The notes under the pieces are model-generated. The model ran no database searches, was not told where the DNA came from, and was given only the letters and a program-made list of their open reading frames with translations. Position numbers and translations under genes: made by a program. A DNA stretch of 64,000 nt from Flammula alnicola (lineage: Eukaryota > Basidiomycota > Agaricomycetes > Agaricales > Strophariaceae). Below are positions 21,931-32,936 of the stretch, piece after piece (the first letter of the stretch is position 1; each line of letters begins with the position of its first letter). Location of the stretch: contig JADNRV010000049.1 of NCBI GenBank assembly GCA_015499995.1, forward strand, positions 62,001-126,000, read 5' to 3'.

Positions 21931-24050
21931 TAGTGCTTATATTCTAACATAAGAATGAACACCATAATGTCCATGGCTCTAGAAGTTTTATAGCAAAAAA
22001 CTTTGTTCCAGCCCACCAAAATATACCCGTGACAGCCTCTATCTTCATGAAACTCTTGCACTGCAAATTATTTGACTGGCTTGCCATTCTATCCACCCAC
22101 TAATGAGACTGGAAAGGCTGAAATGACAACAGCCTTCACACCGGCCTCCCACTCAGATGAGGGACTGCTCAGCCTAAAGAGTGCTTACGAGCAGTACTGC
22201 GACATACTCCAGGCCACCATCAAGCAAGAGACAGTGCACTACAACAAGCTTATAGAAGAGCATGAGGCAGTTCAAATGGCTCTCATCAAGGCAGAACATG
22301 TTGAACGACAGATAATGGTTAAGAAGGTGACTGACGCGATGTATGAAGAGTTTGACTCTGATTCCTTGGAGGATGATTAGGAGACAATCACATCAGAGCA
22401 TCCCATTCATGGTGTGTCTGAAACACAAGATGAATCCAGTTCCGAAGTAGAAATTGTAGAGTAGTAAATATATTGCATATTTCTATTTTCTTCTAACTTG
22501 TGGTATCTGGTTAATTATATCAAATTGATCACCATACTTTATGACTTCCTTGAATGCTTCCTATATCATCCACTGCCTGTACCCTTGCTCCTGAAGGCTG
22601 TTGCTTCTGGCATGATGGTCCATTGGATTTGCATGAAAATACTGTACAAAACACACTCTTTGACCCTTTACCTTGTCAACCTTGTGTGCCAGAACCTTTC
22701 CGCACAATGTGATCATGGTTCCCGCATTGTATTGGAATTTTAACCTGAGTGCTGGAATGTTGAAGGTGAGATCAGCATACCACCCCATAGTGGTCAGAAG
22801 GTCATAGAACTCTGGTATTCCCCTCCAATCGCGATGCTTCAGAGACTCTTTGTTAGAGATAATGGCCATCGCGGTGAAGGGAGTTGGTCCAAAATGCTGG
22901 GATTCTTCCATCTCGGTGAGTGATGATTCGTTGAGGGCTTCCTGCCAAATCTGCTCCATTACTTCACATGCCCGCTGGGCTAGCCTTGGATGCAGGAGCC
23001 ATAATGCGGCTCCGAGCAGTGCCAAGCTCTCATTTGCATCCTGGAGGAATTGAAGACTGGTCGGCTCCTCAAGATGGGGGATGAACTGGATATCTGGTGT
23101 CTGACCGCATTCCAGCATGGTGACATAGACAGTTCTCTGGTGGTGATCCAGGAATCCTTTGGATAATAAAACCCTGACTTCCAGAAAGATTGGCCAGCTT
23201 CAGTATTTTGCCCAGTGGTCTGGCACAAGTGCTGGTTTAACGGGACTAGTTGTCCCATGAATGCATTCTTGATATCAAATTCAGTCATGAAATGTGGAAA
23301 ACAAGTGATTACTTATGTGTCTTCAAACTGTCAGAGCGTCTGGTAGGTACCACAATACAATATTGTCTTCCGAGTCGACAACAATACATGGTGTGTTGAT
23401 GAGGTGGAGTGCACCGGAGGTAAGAGGCAAAATATCCTTCATGAGATCTGCCTCAAACTTGGCACTTCCACAGTTCTGACATGCAGTCAGCCAGCTGCTA
23501 TACTCCTGGATTGACCAAGGGAGCAGAACTGTCATGTGAAGGTTATACAAAAGCTGATGAATGATCCTTTGAAACTTACTTTTGTAGCGAAATGTGATTA
23601 GGACCTTCTGCATTAGGTGGTAGCAGTCGTGTAGCAATTCCAGGGATATGTTTTCCGGCTGCAATATTAGCAATATATTCAATTATCCAGAATTATCAAA
23701 GCAATATATTTGGCTGTAGGTTAAAAAACACTTCTTGGTACTCTACCTAAAGTTACTTTCTCTAGTGTGAACTATGATACTCACATTGGGTCAGCAGAAA
23801 GAATACCCTCTATAAGCACTCTTTGATAACAAAAATAGCAGCAAATATAGAGATAGAAGGAATAGCAGGTATTGAACTAGTCAACTGGGTAAAAATAAAC
23901 TAAGTGTAAGCCTAGCATGCACCCGTCTTCCAGTGCTGCCTCTTTGGATGTTTTTTTTACTTAAAAATCAATGCTGAGAATTATTAATCATCTCTTGCTT
24001 TGGTCTTTCTGCTAGCATTGTGGTATCAATGGCCTCAGTGGGCCTTGGAT
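21931..24050. repeat. Dispersed repeat R3, copy 2, carrying a 1.6-kb foreign interior
   Basis: 21931-22083 and 23659-24050 match copy 1 (12061-12755). Between them lies 1,575 bp absent from copy 1, containing a plus-strand 102-codon frame (22072-22380; Glu/Lys-rich, possible coiled coil, ends DSDSLEDD) and the minus-strand dioxygenase-like remnant. No target duplication was found at the two borders. Confidence 0.75.
22561..23682 (-). pseudogene. Fragment of a fungal 2-oxoglutarate/Fe(II) dioxygenase-like protein
   Basis: Three overlapping minus-strand pieces read as one interrupted protein: 23682-23323 (contains PCIVVDSEDNIVLWYLPDAL), 23288-22980, and 23118-22561. The last holds GWYADLTFNIPALRLKF, QYNAGTMITLCGKVLAHKV and GQRVCFVQYFH. 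The order G.W..L.F.IP.L, Y..GT, then H and about ten residues later R, resembles the C-terminal half of the double-stranded beta-helix in the TET/JBP-like dioxygenases that are expanded in Agaricomycetes and often travel with transposons. In-frame stops and shifts show it is dead. Family assignment is from memory of the motif pattern, so tentative. Confidence 0.35.
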
Positions 24051-24170
24051 GGCGACAACCAAGGTGGCTCGCACTGCCATCCTCCTCCCTGGTCAGTATT
24101 AGTGTCAATGACACCTCACTACTGCCCCTCACATGACCCCATGATAGCCATGAGAGGCCTAATGACTATA
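24045..24170. repeat. Inverted-repeat partner (with 18405-18535)
   Basis: Reverse complement of 18405-18535 with scattered differences. Confidence 0.7.
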
Positions 24171-24529
24171 TACAGTAATAGTGACAACATCAGGTGCCTC
24201 CTCTCTATGCAGTGCACTCATCACCAGCCAATGATGACACCGCTGCTGCCACCACACTGTATCTGGCACCTCCTCATACCCCAATCTCATCCTTGTTTGC
24301 CTACCCTCCCTACTCACCACCAACCTCCAACTTTGCCACATCACCTGGCAGTGGGTAGTATTTAGATGCCCAGAGTGTGCTAATAGCACCCTGGGCTTTT
24401 GGTATATTATTTTTTTGGTATTATTTATTTGTAATATACTTAGTTATTCAATGCCATTATCATTAAGTATCTAAGGTTGCAAATAAGTCAGTCAGTGTAA
24501 AAGAAAAAAATAGACTAATATCTGGAATA
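24171..24529. other. Unassigned sequence
   Basis: Frames are short; nothing recognised. Confidence 0.4.
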
Positions 24530-24750
24530 TAGAATCCACCTGAATTCCACCTGAGCTCCATCTAGAATGCTAACTCAAAGACCTTTTCTTATCAGAGTCC
24601 ATCTGGATGGAGTCCAGCTGGACTCCAGGTGGATTAAGTAGAAATACACAAGGTTAGATGTAGTCAAGTGGACTCTAGGTGTACTCCACTAGAATCACCT
24701 AGAGTCTCTGGAGTCCACCTGGAATCTGTGGAGGAGGGTAAAGTACTGGG
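24530..24750. repeat. Array of GGAGTCCACCTGGACTCC-type self-complementary words
   Basis: Many variants of TGGAGTCCA and CCACCTGGA lie within 220 bp, ending GGAGGAGGGTAAAGTACTGG as at 17505. It looks like the subterminal part of another non-autonomous DNA element, but ends and target duplication were not found. Confidence 0.55.
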
Positions 24751-26487
24751 TTCAATGGATGTGTGTCACCTGTTCTTCTATAGACTGTCTGGAAGGGAAG
24801 ACATATTAGTCCCATCTCTCATAACTTGACACAGCTGAACATCCACCATCTGGTGTATTATCTTTGCCAAAAGACCCTTGGATTTTCTGGGCAACAGATG
24901 TGCCATCAAACATAGAAAAATTGCCAGTAAGTTTATTTTAAGAGTATGCTGGTGTCTCCATCAGAGACTCATTATGGTGGTCTATTCAGGTTAAATTTTT
25001 CAGTGCCATGGAGAAAATAAATTTATAGTTCAAGATATAGATGAGCAGGACTGAGGAGAAACATGATGCATTTTAAAACATTTTTATCCTTATTTGCTGT
25101 ATGTGAAGGTCAATCAAGTGCAATTTCATCAAGATTGAAGATAGCAACTATCTGGTGTTGTTGATGCCACCTCTGCAATTGTAAAGCTAGGAAGACTTCT
25201 CTACCCACAATGTATGTGCATGCACTGCCCTTATTTTTGACTCTATCATCATCAATACCACTATACAACACTAGTACTAGCTGCATTTCACAATAAGTCT
25301 TTCAAACTGTTGTGCACCTTATTTTTGATTGATGCTTTGGCTAGGTTGGATACACAGGGCTATCTTGCACTGGACAATGGCATTACAAATGGGAATTTGT
25401 AGTATAAAAGATGTACTTCTGTAGTTATTTACCTTAAGCATTATCTTCTCTGTTTTATTTCAAGCTAAGATGCAGTGTCTAGTAAGAAAGAAGATGAATA
25501 AAGGAATATTGACTTCGATAGAGTTTGTTTAAAAAGCCAGAGAAGGCTTAGTTAATAAAGAAAAAGTTCTTGAACAAGGTCCAAGAATTTAAAAGCCAGA
25601 GTGTGTGTAGAAGGCCAAGAGAGTGCTTAGAGAAGTCAGAAACAGAGTCCACAGCTTGGTACTTAAAAAATGCATAATTTAGTCAGTTTTCAACTGTTTT
25701 GCACAAAAAAAAATTGTAAAAAAATTGTATTGATGAGTACTATATGCTAGATATCAAAAAACCCACATAACTTGCAGCAATACCCATGCAGTTTCCTAAA
25801 AGTCAAGCTAGTCATGTCCTAGAGAGTCTTTCTCAAACATAAAACCTTAAAATCAATAAAACTGTTCATTCTTGTGATAAAACAAAGCTTTAAACAATAA
25901 TAAAATGTGTATTTGAATAATCCCTTATACCCAGAACCATGAGGCACTGTCTACAAGTCAGCTGGTTGAACAAAACAAACACTGTGGAGCACAGCACACT
26001 ATATATTTCTAAAGCTAGTAGAGTGTCGCTCGACTCTCACTCCACAGTTGTGTGTGTGGTTTAGATCACTGAGTGCATAGCAGATCTCTCACTGCTAGCA
26101 CCTGTATCCTTCACAGTGGGTATAATTTTGCTGGGATAAGGGTACAGGTAGCTCTGGCATTACAATTACTAGATGTGTGTCATTGCAGCTAAGACGACTT
26201 CTTGTTATGTCTCTAGCTGATGAAAAATGAGCAGTAAGTGGAGTATAGCAGAGCAAACACTGATAATGATATTGACTGACCTTTTCTCAGTTTGAATACA
26301 TGTACAGATGTATCGAGGAGGGCAATGGGTGTTACTGGTATATCATCCTGTTTCTTTTTATTGTTGCTTGCATCATACCAATTCTAATAATATAGATGGA
26401 AAAGAGGAGCACTGTACAATCAAAAGGAGGAGTAAATCTATGTTGGCTTCATCTATATTTTATGCCCAAAAATATTTTAGATTTACT
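24751..26487. other. AT-rich region without recognised gene
   Basis: 1.7 kb with only short frames on both strands and no repeat that I could match inside the window. Confidence 0.45.
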
Positions 26488-27093
26488 TAGTGCTTAAAGG
26501 TCCAGTCCCAAGCCTGGAAAAAGACTGCAACCAGACCAGACTGGACTGCAAAAAGACCGGACCAGCAGTCCGGTCTTTTGATTTTTGAGAATCAAAGACC
26601 GCAAAAAGACTGGTCTCGATGGACCAGTCTTTGTGGTTAAGACCGGTCTGAACCAGCTACATTGTAGCCCTGATTTATCCCTTCAAATTGGCCCCAAGGG
26701 CATCCAGATTGGTAAAGTTTTGGCTGAGAAATAAATAAAACAGTCAAAAAGTTTCTAAAAGAGTAGAAAATGCGGAATATTAGTGTAGAACAGTCAATTC
26801 TTAATGTTCCAGGGCTCAATTTAAAGGTATATATTATGTCTACAAATATTACTAATACATATATATCAAATTACTGGTGGTTTGCATCGAAAAACCGGTC
26901 TTAGACTGATTAAGACTGGTTAAGACTGGAATCTGGTTCAGACCGGTCCAAGACTGCAAAAGACTGACATAGACCGGTCTGAATCAGTCCAGTCCAGTTT
27001 TTTGACATCTTTGGATGTATATGGACCGGTCTCGGTCTCGGTACATGTCCCTTGGGGCCAAAAGACCGGACTGGACCAGACTTCAAAACACTA
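26488..27093. mobile_element. hAT-like non-autonomous element, copy C
   Basis: Begins TAGTGCTTAAAGGTCC and ends CTTCAAAACACTA, flanked by a perfect 8-bp duplication GATTTACT (26480-26487, 27094-27101). The 606-bp interior is full of GACCGGTC, AGACTGG and CAAAAGACC words as in copies A and D. No ORF. Confidence 0.92.
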
Positions 27094-27133
27094 GATTTAC
27101 TACATTTCTTTCTGCCAAATGTTACATCAGCCA

Positions 27134-28270
27134 TCACTGGTCAGTCACATTGGGCCAATGGTTGATGGTTGCATCAGGCCAATGGTCAGTGGTGGTTGCA
27201 TTGGGCCAATGAGTGGGCCAATTATCACTACTTGATTGTGCATCATCAGCTGCTACTAAGTAAGTCGGTGTCCCAGCAAATGATGCATCAAATACAGAAA
27301 GTGTTGCATTGATATTAGCTATAAGCAGGGCTAGGTGAGAAACTGGGTGCAACAATATTATATACATTAAACTTACATTGAGTACTAATGTTGGTGTCCT
27401 CATCAACATTCTCCATGAACCCAACATTCCAGGTGCTGCCTCGAAATAAGGTTGTGTCATGATCTGACACTGACGATCCTGCTCCTGCAGAAGAATAAGT
27501 GAAGTTGAAATCAGAGGGCTGCCACTCTGTCAATGTGGACTCAGAGTGCCGCAAGTGCAAGGTTGATGCTACAGATGTGGCAGATGGTTGACTTAGCAAC
27601 AGCATAGATGCTAGGTCCATGGTTGAGAGTGTCAGATTTGCCAATGGACTATAGGTTTTTTTGTAGCTATTGGTGCTAGTAGTCGTAGATAGGGCAAGTG
27701 AGTTGACAATATTGACATCCCTTTATACATTCATCAGTTAGTGTTATTAGAGTAAAAAATGTGAAGAAAATGTGACTCACATGGCATAATCACTGGCAGC
27801 TTCTTCAAACAAATTGGCAGCATTAATACTAGGAAAGTGAGAGAGGATACCTTCAAGTTGGCGGTTGCAATGCCCGCCTTTGCCTGCTCGACAGCGGTCG
27901 CGTTCTAAGGAGACAGACAGTCAGTCTCGTCTGGATGCACATGACACACAGAGGGAAAGTGACAGAGCAAGAGATGACTTACCAGCATGGCGCTGCTCCC
28001 CCAGACCTGCTCCTGCAGCAGCTTCAGCTTGTGTGTCCTCCTCATGCAGCAGCACACTGAGCCATGCACCATTCATGCTGTGCAGCATGGCGCTGCCGCT
28101 GAGCATGGCTGACGGGTCGTACTACTACATATCACCCTGCAGGTGCATGATGGAGCACACACGCATGCGTCACTTCACGATCTCGGCTTTGTCGCACACA
28201 AGTGTGTGGCCAAACACATATGCGATGGCCTACTGTACTTCCGCCATGTTGTCCGTGTCAGTTACTTAGG
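27134..28270 (-). pseudogene. Degenerate minus-strand coding remnant
   Basis: Protein-like minus frames are seen at 27644-27134 (STLHLRHSESTLTEWQPSDF, GSTWNVGFMENVDEDTN) and 28106-27921 (MLHSMNGAWLSVLLHEEDTQ), with further pieces to 28200 (VCDKAEIVK). Stops and frame breaks separate them. The region 27860-28270 is richer in CpG than its neighbours. Family not recognised. Confidence 0.3.
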
Positions 28271-28474
28271 ATGTTAATGTTAATACTTAGGATGTTAACG
28301 TTAATGCGGACCCTCGCAATCGAGCAAGGGGTTGATGTCTATGGTACACTGGTTATATACATTGTATGGCATGTTATTTTGGAGTGACGATGAGCCCACG
28401 TGATAAGAAAATGAAGTGAAATAAAAGAGAACGTGCGAGGCCATGCCAACCATCTGCCAACATCGCATGAATCT

Positions 28475-29937
28475 TTAGCGTCTGCTCTTCAATATTCCAA
28501 CAGTTTTTCCATGGTCACTACCAAGGGGGATCAGGGGGATCTTGTGCCTTGCCACTCGCTCAAGGCCGAGTTGGCATTGGAGCCTCGCAAGAAGATTGTT
28601 ACAGGTGTGGTGGTGTGGTGATGTGGGGTCCATAAACCTAGCCCATGCCTCCTGATGGAATTTGTACTTCAGGAGCTCGCATTGGGAGAACAAACTCAGC
28701 TGCTTCATGTCTGAACACCTTTTACCATTAGTATCTTGAGAGTAATAGATGCTGTAAAGTTCCTCATTGATCTATAAAACCAATGGATAGATAAGTTAGA
28801 ATCTTGAAACCATGAAGACGTACTGACTCACCAGCATCACTGCGAGGCATATACCATTTCTGCTGATGTCAAACTTCCCCTGTTTGGCATGCCACATTGA
28901 GAACATGATGACTTCAACATCAAGGGCATTGACAACAGTGATGGCAGTGTGCCAAGTCGATGGAGATAAATAGAATTGAATGAGGGCAGTGTTCTTGTCA
29001 CCTGTGAGGGGGTAGGTCAACTCGATAATCGACCACGTGCATTCAGAATAGGCTTCAGCTGAATTCCAGATCCTGGCAGGGTATAACTTTCTTGTGCATC
29101 GGAAAGATGATAACTACTTTCGTAGCAGCCAGACGGACGGTATTCAAGAATGCCTCCCAGAGCTCTTGAGCCTTGTTCAAGAAATCCATAAATTAGCCCA
29201 AGGTGCAAAGTAATTGAACATTGGACTTACATAGTTCCTCAATTGAATTAAGAAAAATTTGGCGACGGGGTCCACATACATTGCCGACGGGCTAAAGTCC
29301 CAACCAGCTGAATCCAAGGAGGGGTCAGAAATGAGAGAGCCAATGCTGCCCAAGGAGGCGGTGAGTGGAGAGGAGGCATGCTCTTTCCAGAAACGGTGAA
29401 AGGCTGGGGAGGATGAACTTTTGGTCAGGACAATAGTGCTCATCTTCCACGGCCCCCAGTAAGTCCCGCTGAGGAGCGTGCTCACCATAGTCTCCTTGAC
29501 TTCATCGCAAAGGAAAGAGTGAAGAGAAACGATGCTATTAACAGCATAGGCACTGCCCTCCAAATCATCACGGAACTGCAGCCTCTCCAGGTGGTATGGG
29601 GAGTCCAAGCGGCAATCATAGACAATGATGCCTTCCTTAATCTTGAGGTCTGCCTGCAAGGTGAGAAGCGATGTTTTCAGTCGACCATTGGGAAGAGCAC
29701 TCTGCAGTAGTAAATGTTGAGTAAACATGTTTGGGTCATTATAGAATTATAAACACTTGCCTTAATGAATAGGGAGCAGATATCATTTTCTTTGCAGGGA
29801 AGATACAAATGATTACTCCTGAAGCTGGTGGGCATGCACCCACCTTGAGTACTGGTTTCAGGTGCCAGGGTGAATTTGCCCCATAGGCTTTCAGCCCCTA
29901 GGCTGATTAGATCGGGCTTTGAGCCTTGCAGTCGCAC
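28475..29937 (-). pseudogene. Multi-exon gene remnant, unrecognised
   Basis: Consecutive minus-strand blocks look like exons of one protein: 29937-29677, 29728-29177 (183 codons), 29208-29017, 29020-28796 (FYLSPSTWHTAITVVNALDV, IMFSMWHAKQGKFDISRNG) and 28708-28475 (FSQCELLKYKFHQEAWARFM). A one-base shift near 29045 separates LEFS from an in-frame YSECTWSIIEL, indicating decay. The composition is like host protein rather than polymerase or transposase. It sits between a hAT-like element and a tRNA-like sequence. Confidence 0.35.
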
Positions 29938-30002
29938 TTGGGGGCCGAGGAGGGTCAGGAATGTTAGAAATCACTTGATCAAGTGACTTTGGAAAAGGAT
30001 AT

Positions 30003-30075
30003 GACCAGACCTGGGTATGAACCAAGGACCTTCCCACAAACTAGGTGGACGCTCTAACCACTGAGCTATCTGGTC
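30003..30075 (-). tRNA. tRNA-like sequence, nominal Thr (AGT), or tRNA-derived SINE head
   Basis: On the minus strand 73 nt fold as a cloverleaf: acceptor GACCAGA/TCTGGTC (7 of 7), D arm TAGCTCAGTGGTTAGAGC, anticodon arm TCCAC-CTAGTTT-GTGGG (one G-U pair; anticodon AGT), T arm CTTGG-TTCATAC-CCAGG. A TTTT terminator follows at about 10 nt. Against a working tRNA: T-loop position 58 is T instead of A, the variable loop is 6 nt, and the B box departs from GGTTCGA. It could be a decayed tRNA or the head of a SINE. Confidence 0.45.
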
Positions 30076-30654
30076 TTAGTTATACTAGAGTTGGATATGA
30101 TAGTTATACCCAAGGATGGACATGGTACTACAATGCATAGTGTCACTTAGCCTGCACTGTGACCGCATTAGGTAAATACCAGGGGTCCTAACCATAATCA
30201 AGTAGTGTGACAGGTCACTACTTAACAAGGAAGGAGGCAGCTGCACGCAGAGCATAAAGCTCAAAGAAAGCAGTGTTATTCGTGTCCTTGGAAGGAGCAA
30301 TGTCATCCTGCATGGTACTTGTTTAAATTCCGAGGTGATATTATAGCTTCTTTTTATTGCTTTTTGCCCACCAGCTCCATGATGCCGTTCCATCACAAGT
30401 TGCGGTAAGGAATCTATTCCTGTATGGGCTGGTCAACCAGCCCAGTCTCTCAATCATTTTTGTTTTCCCATGCTATGGCATTTGAAGAAGGACAGAAAGC
30501 ATATAGTGACAGTAATATGGTATAACATTGCCCCTGTCTGCCTAGAGGAATACCAGGAGAGCCTGGAATAACTAAGCTCATTTATTAAATAACATTAAGT
30601 AATATTAACAGTAAATTGTAATATTAACAATACATCAAAGTGAGGTCTTTATTG
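30076..30654. other. Unassigned sequence
   Basis: AT-rich, short frames only (30085-30396 minus is not recognised). Confidence 0.4.
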
Positions 30655-31466
30655 TCCTCCACTGATTCCTACCGGAATCCTGTGGAATCCGGTCATTCCG
30701 GAATAAGCTGCAACCGGAATACCCAACAGGAATGGCCGGAATGGAATGACCACCGGAATCTGGTTATGTCCAAAAAAGGAAATATGTTTATTTTTAGCAA
30801 CAACGTGAAAATATCACACTATTACATAAAATGACATCAAAATGAGACTGTGGAACCTATTTCTAATCAAGATATTCCATATTTGGCAAGTGCAATTTTC
30901 AAAACCGCTGGCTTTGGGCGAGTTTTTTGCATTTTTCTCGATGACGAAAGATATATATGTGATTCTGGAAGCATGCTCTACAGCTACTTTTTTTGGCAAA
31001 AAGTTCCCACGGTCCTCAAAACAGACCAAATAAGGTAATTTCAGTTACCCGAGTGAGATGACATATACATATTTGTAATCTTCTGAATCTGATGGTACCT
31101 CATTGACCCTGAATCTCTCAGAATTGGTTATGCAATCTACAAATATATTATAGATAGGGTATGTAGTCCGATGTTTTTGATGTTTTTGGTAGATCAGAAA
31201 CAGTTCTCTGGTCTAATGGTTAAATGGTCTGGGATATCAGCTACTGGATTTCTTCTGGGGCTCTGGGTTCAATTACTAAAACATGCAAAATCTTTAAGTG
31301 ATATTTTTCTCTGAGTTCTGTCTAAGTCCACCAAGTTGAAGTCCTATCTGAAATCTTGATCATTCCTGTGGATTCCAGTCAGGATTCCTGTGGAATTGAG
31401 TCCATTCCTGTGGATTCCAGTCCATTCCTGCAGATTCTGGTCATTCCAGGAGGAATCAGTGGAGGA
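30655..31466. mobile_element. DNA element with perfect 16-bp inverted ends and GGAATCC-rich arms
   Basis: TCCTCCACTGATTCCT at 30655-30670 is exactly inverted at 31451-31466. Both arms are packed with variants of CCGGAATCC and GGATTCCAG (30665-30770 and 31360-31450). The 0.6-kb centre is AT-rich and includes a tRNA-like stretch at 31204. No clear target duplication was seen. Confidence 0.7.
31204..31279 (+). ncRNA. tRNA-related sequence (degenerate pol III promoter boxes)
   Basis: TGGTCTAATGGTTA matches an A box (close to tRNA-Glu/Asp D arms), and GGGTTCAATTAC about 45 nt later matches a B box. A complete cloverleaf could not be drawn. Probably a SINE head or pseudo-tRNA inside the TIR element. 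Confidence 0.3.
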
Positions 31467-31477
31467 ATAAAAAGTAT

Positions 31478-31532
31478 TGCTGCTTTCATGCACCGGTATA
31501 AAATTGATGATATAAAAAAACAAAAAAAAGGA
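31478..31532 (+). mobile_element. Very short LINE 3' tail
   Basis: GCTGCTTTCATGCACCGG, TATAAAATTGATGATATAAA and an A-rich end match the extreme 3' end of the Tad1-like LINEs at 40530-40601 and (inverted) 38411-38480 and 41621-41680. Only about 55 bp are present. Confidence 0.65.
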
Positions 31533-31857
31533 CATCCTTCCCACCCCTGAAGGGGCAGTTCGGATGTCGCTTCCTATAGATGCAATTCCTGCATTTGTTA
31601 GCTCTATCAGTTTGGGCTTGGCAGCCATTGATCCGCATGCTGGACTGAACTCCGAGGAACAGAGAGGCCACAGCGCAAGCTGTGGCATTGGTCTTCTCTG
31701 ACACATGGGTTTCCCATGCTTAGGAGTCCTCAATCATAAAGAGGTCTAAGCTCTGGTGGAACCAGGAGTGCCAAGATGCTATACACAAGTACCAGCTGGA
31801 GCAATCTGCTGAGAACTGGAAATCTTTCTGGAGCACTGTCTGGAGTGTCAAGTGGGT

Positions 31858-32313
31858 TGTTACGACTTGACAAGCAATAAAATATCCGGTAGGATAAATA
31901 ATGCCTAAGTCGTACTTCAAGACTGAGGTCGAGATTCGAAGTCACCTAAGCGTTCGCAAACGACTTAGAGTGTTCAAGAGGGATCAAGTTGTACTAGGTA
32001 CTCAAGATGTGATTCTCAAGATCTAGCTAAAGAATACATCGTATGCTACTCTAGTATTTATACTAAGTAGCGAGTCCGGAGTAATAGATAGAACACGTCT
32101 CAGACGTGTTATGATACTTGTAAGATATCCATCGCGAAGCCGATGGATGTAAAACAGATAAAAGTGAAACATATAACAGAAACAGGATATGGGGGCGAGC
32201 TATGCGGCAAATGATGGGATCGGAAGTGGATAGAAGGTGCATAGCTATCGTAAGTAAAGAGAAAAAGTACGTGCGTACGAGCGTGCGTGCGCGAACCAGG
32301 TGCGATCGTAACA
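31858..32313 (+). mobile_element. Solo LTR with 5-bp target duplication TGGGT
   Basis: Begins TGTTACGACTTGACAAGC and ends GCGATCGTAACA, with inverted termini TGTTACGA/TCGTAACA. TGGGT flanks both sides (31853-31857, 32314-32318). It shares CTCAAGATCTAGCTAAAGA and TATTTATACTA with the LTRs at 45553 and 53934 but diverges in the second half, so it is a sister family. A truncated inverted copy lies at 61274. The target is a LINE fragment. Confidence 0.92.
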
Positions 32314-32434
32314 TGGGTCTTTTCGATCAGCAGATCATAGAGGTCACATCTATTAACAAGCACCCATGGGACCTTATGAATTGAGTTCAGCAATGGAAGC
32401 TAACTCCCAGCAAGGCTATCCAATATTGTGGAGA

Positions 32435-32936
32435 TAGTGTTTGGAAGTCCAGTCTCAAGACCAGAAAAAGACCAGAAAAAGACTGGACCAAGACTGCAAA
32501 AGACTGGACCAGTGGTCCAGTCTTTTGACTTTTGAGAATGCAAGACCGGTCTTGTGCACCTTTGCACCTCATAAATCCCGTCAAAATGGCCATGAGCACG
32601 TAAAAAACGGTTGAAATCTGACAAAGTTATGGTCAAAACTGTAAAATATCAGCTGAATTGGTAGACTTTGCAGAATTAAATCATATTTCACTCAATTCTT
32701 AACCATTTTTGACGTTCTAGGGCTTGACTTCAAGGTTATATGTTAGGTAATAATGTTTATTAATGCAAAAGGTCCGGTCTATGCCGGTCTTAACCGGTTT
32801 TTTAATTTTCGGTCTTTTGCAGTCTTTAACCGGTCTGGACTGACTAAGACTGGTCTTAGTCAGTCTTGCGCGGTCTCAGTCTCGGTCTTAGGCTCTGGGG
32901 TCAAAAGACCGGACTGGACTGAACTTTCAAACACTA
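32435..32936. mobile_element. hAT-like non-autonomous element, copy D, nested in a LINE
   Basis: Begins TAGTGTTTGGAAGTCC and ends ACTTTCAAACACTA, with a perfect 8-bp duplication TGTGGAGA (32427-32434, 32937-32944). Interior words GACCGGTCT and CAAAAGACTGG match copies A and C. Parts such as GGTTGAAATCTGACAAAGTTA, ATTAAATCATATTT.ACTCAATTCT and CAAGGTTATATGTTAGGTAA are nearly identical to copy A, so A and D are the same family. Confidence 0.95.

Noticed and set aside
26308..26490. Plus-strand 60-codon ORF
   Set aside because: AT-rich low-complexity composition, ends at the hAT-like element, no similarity.
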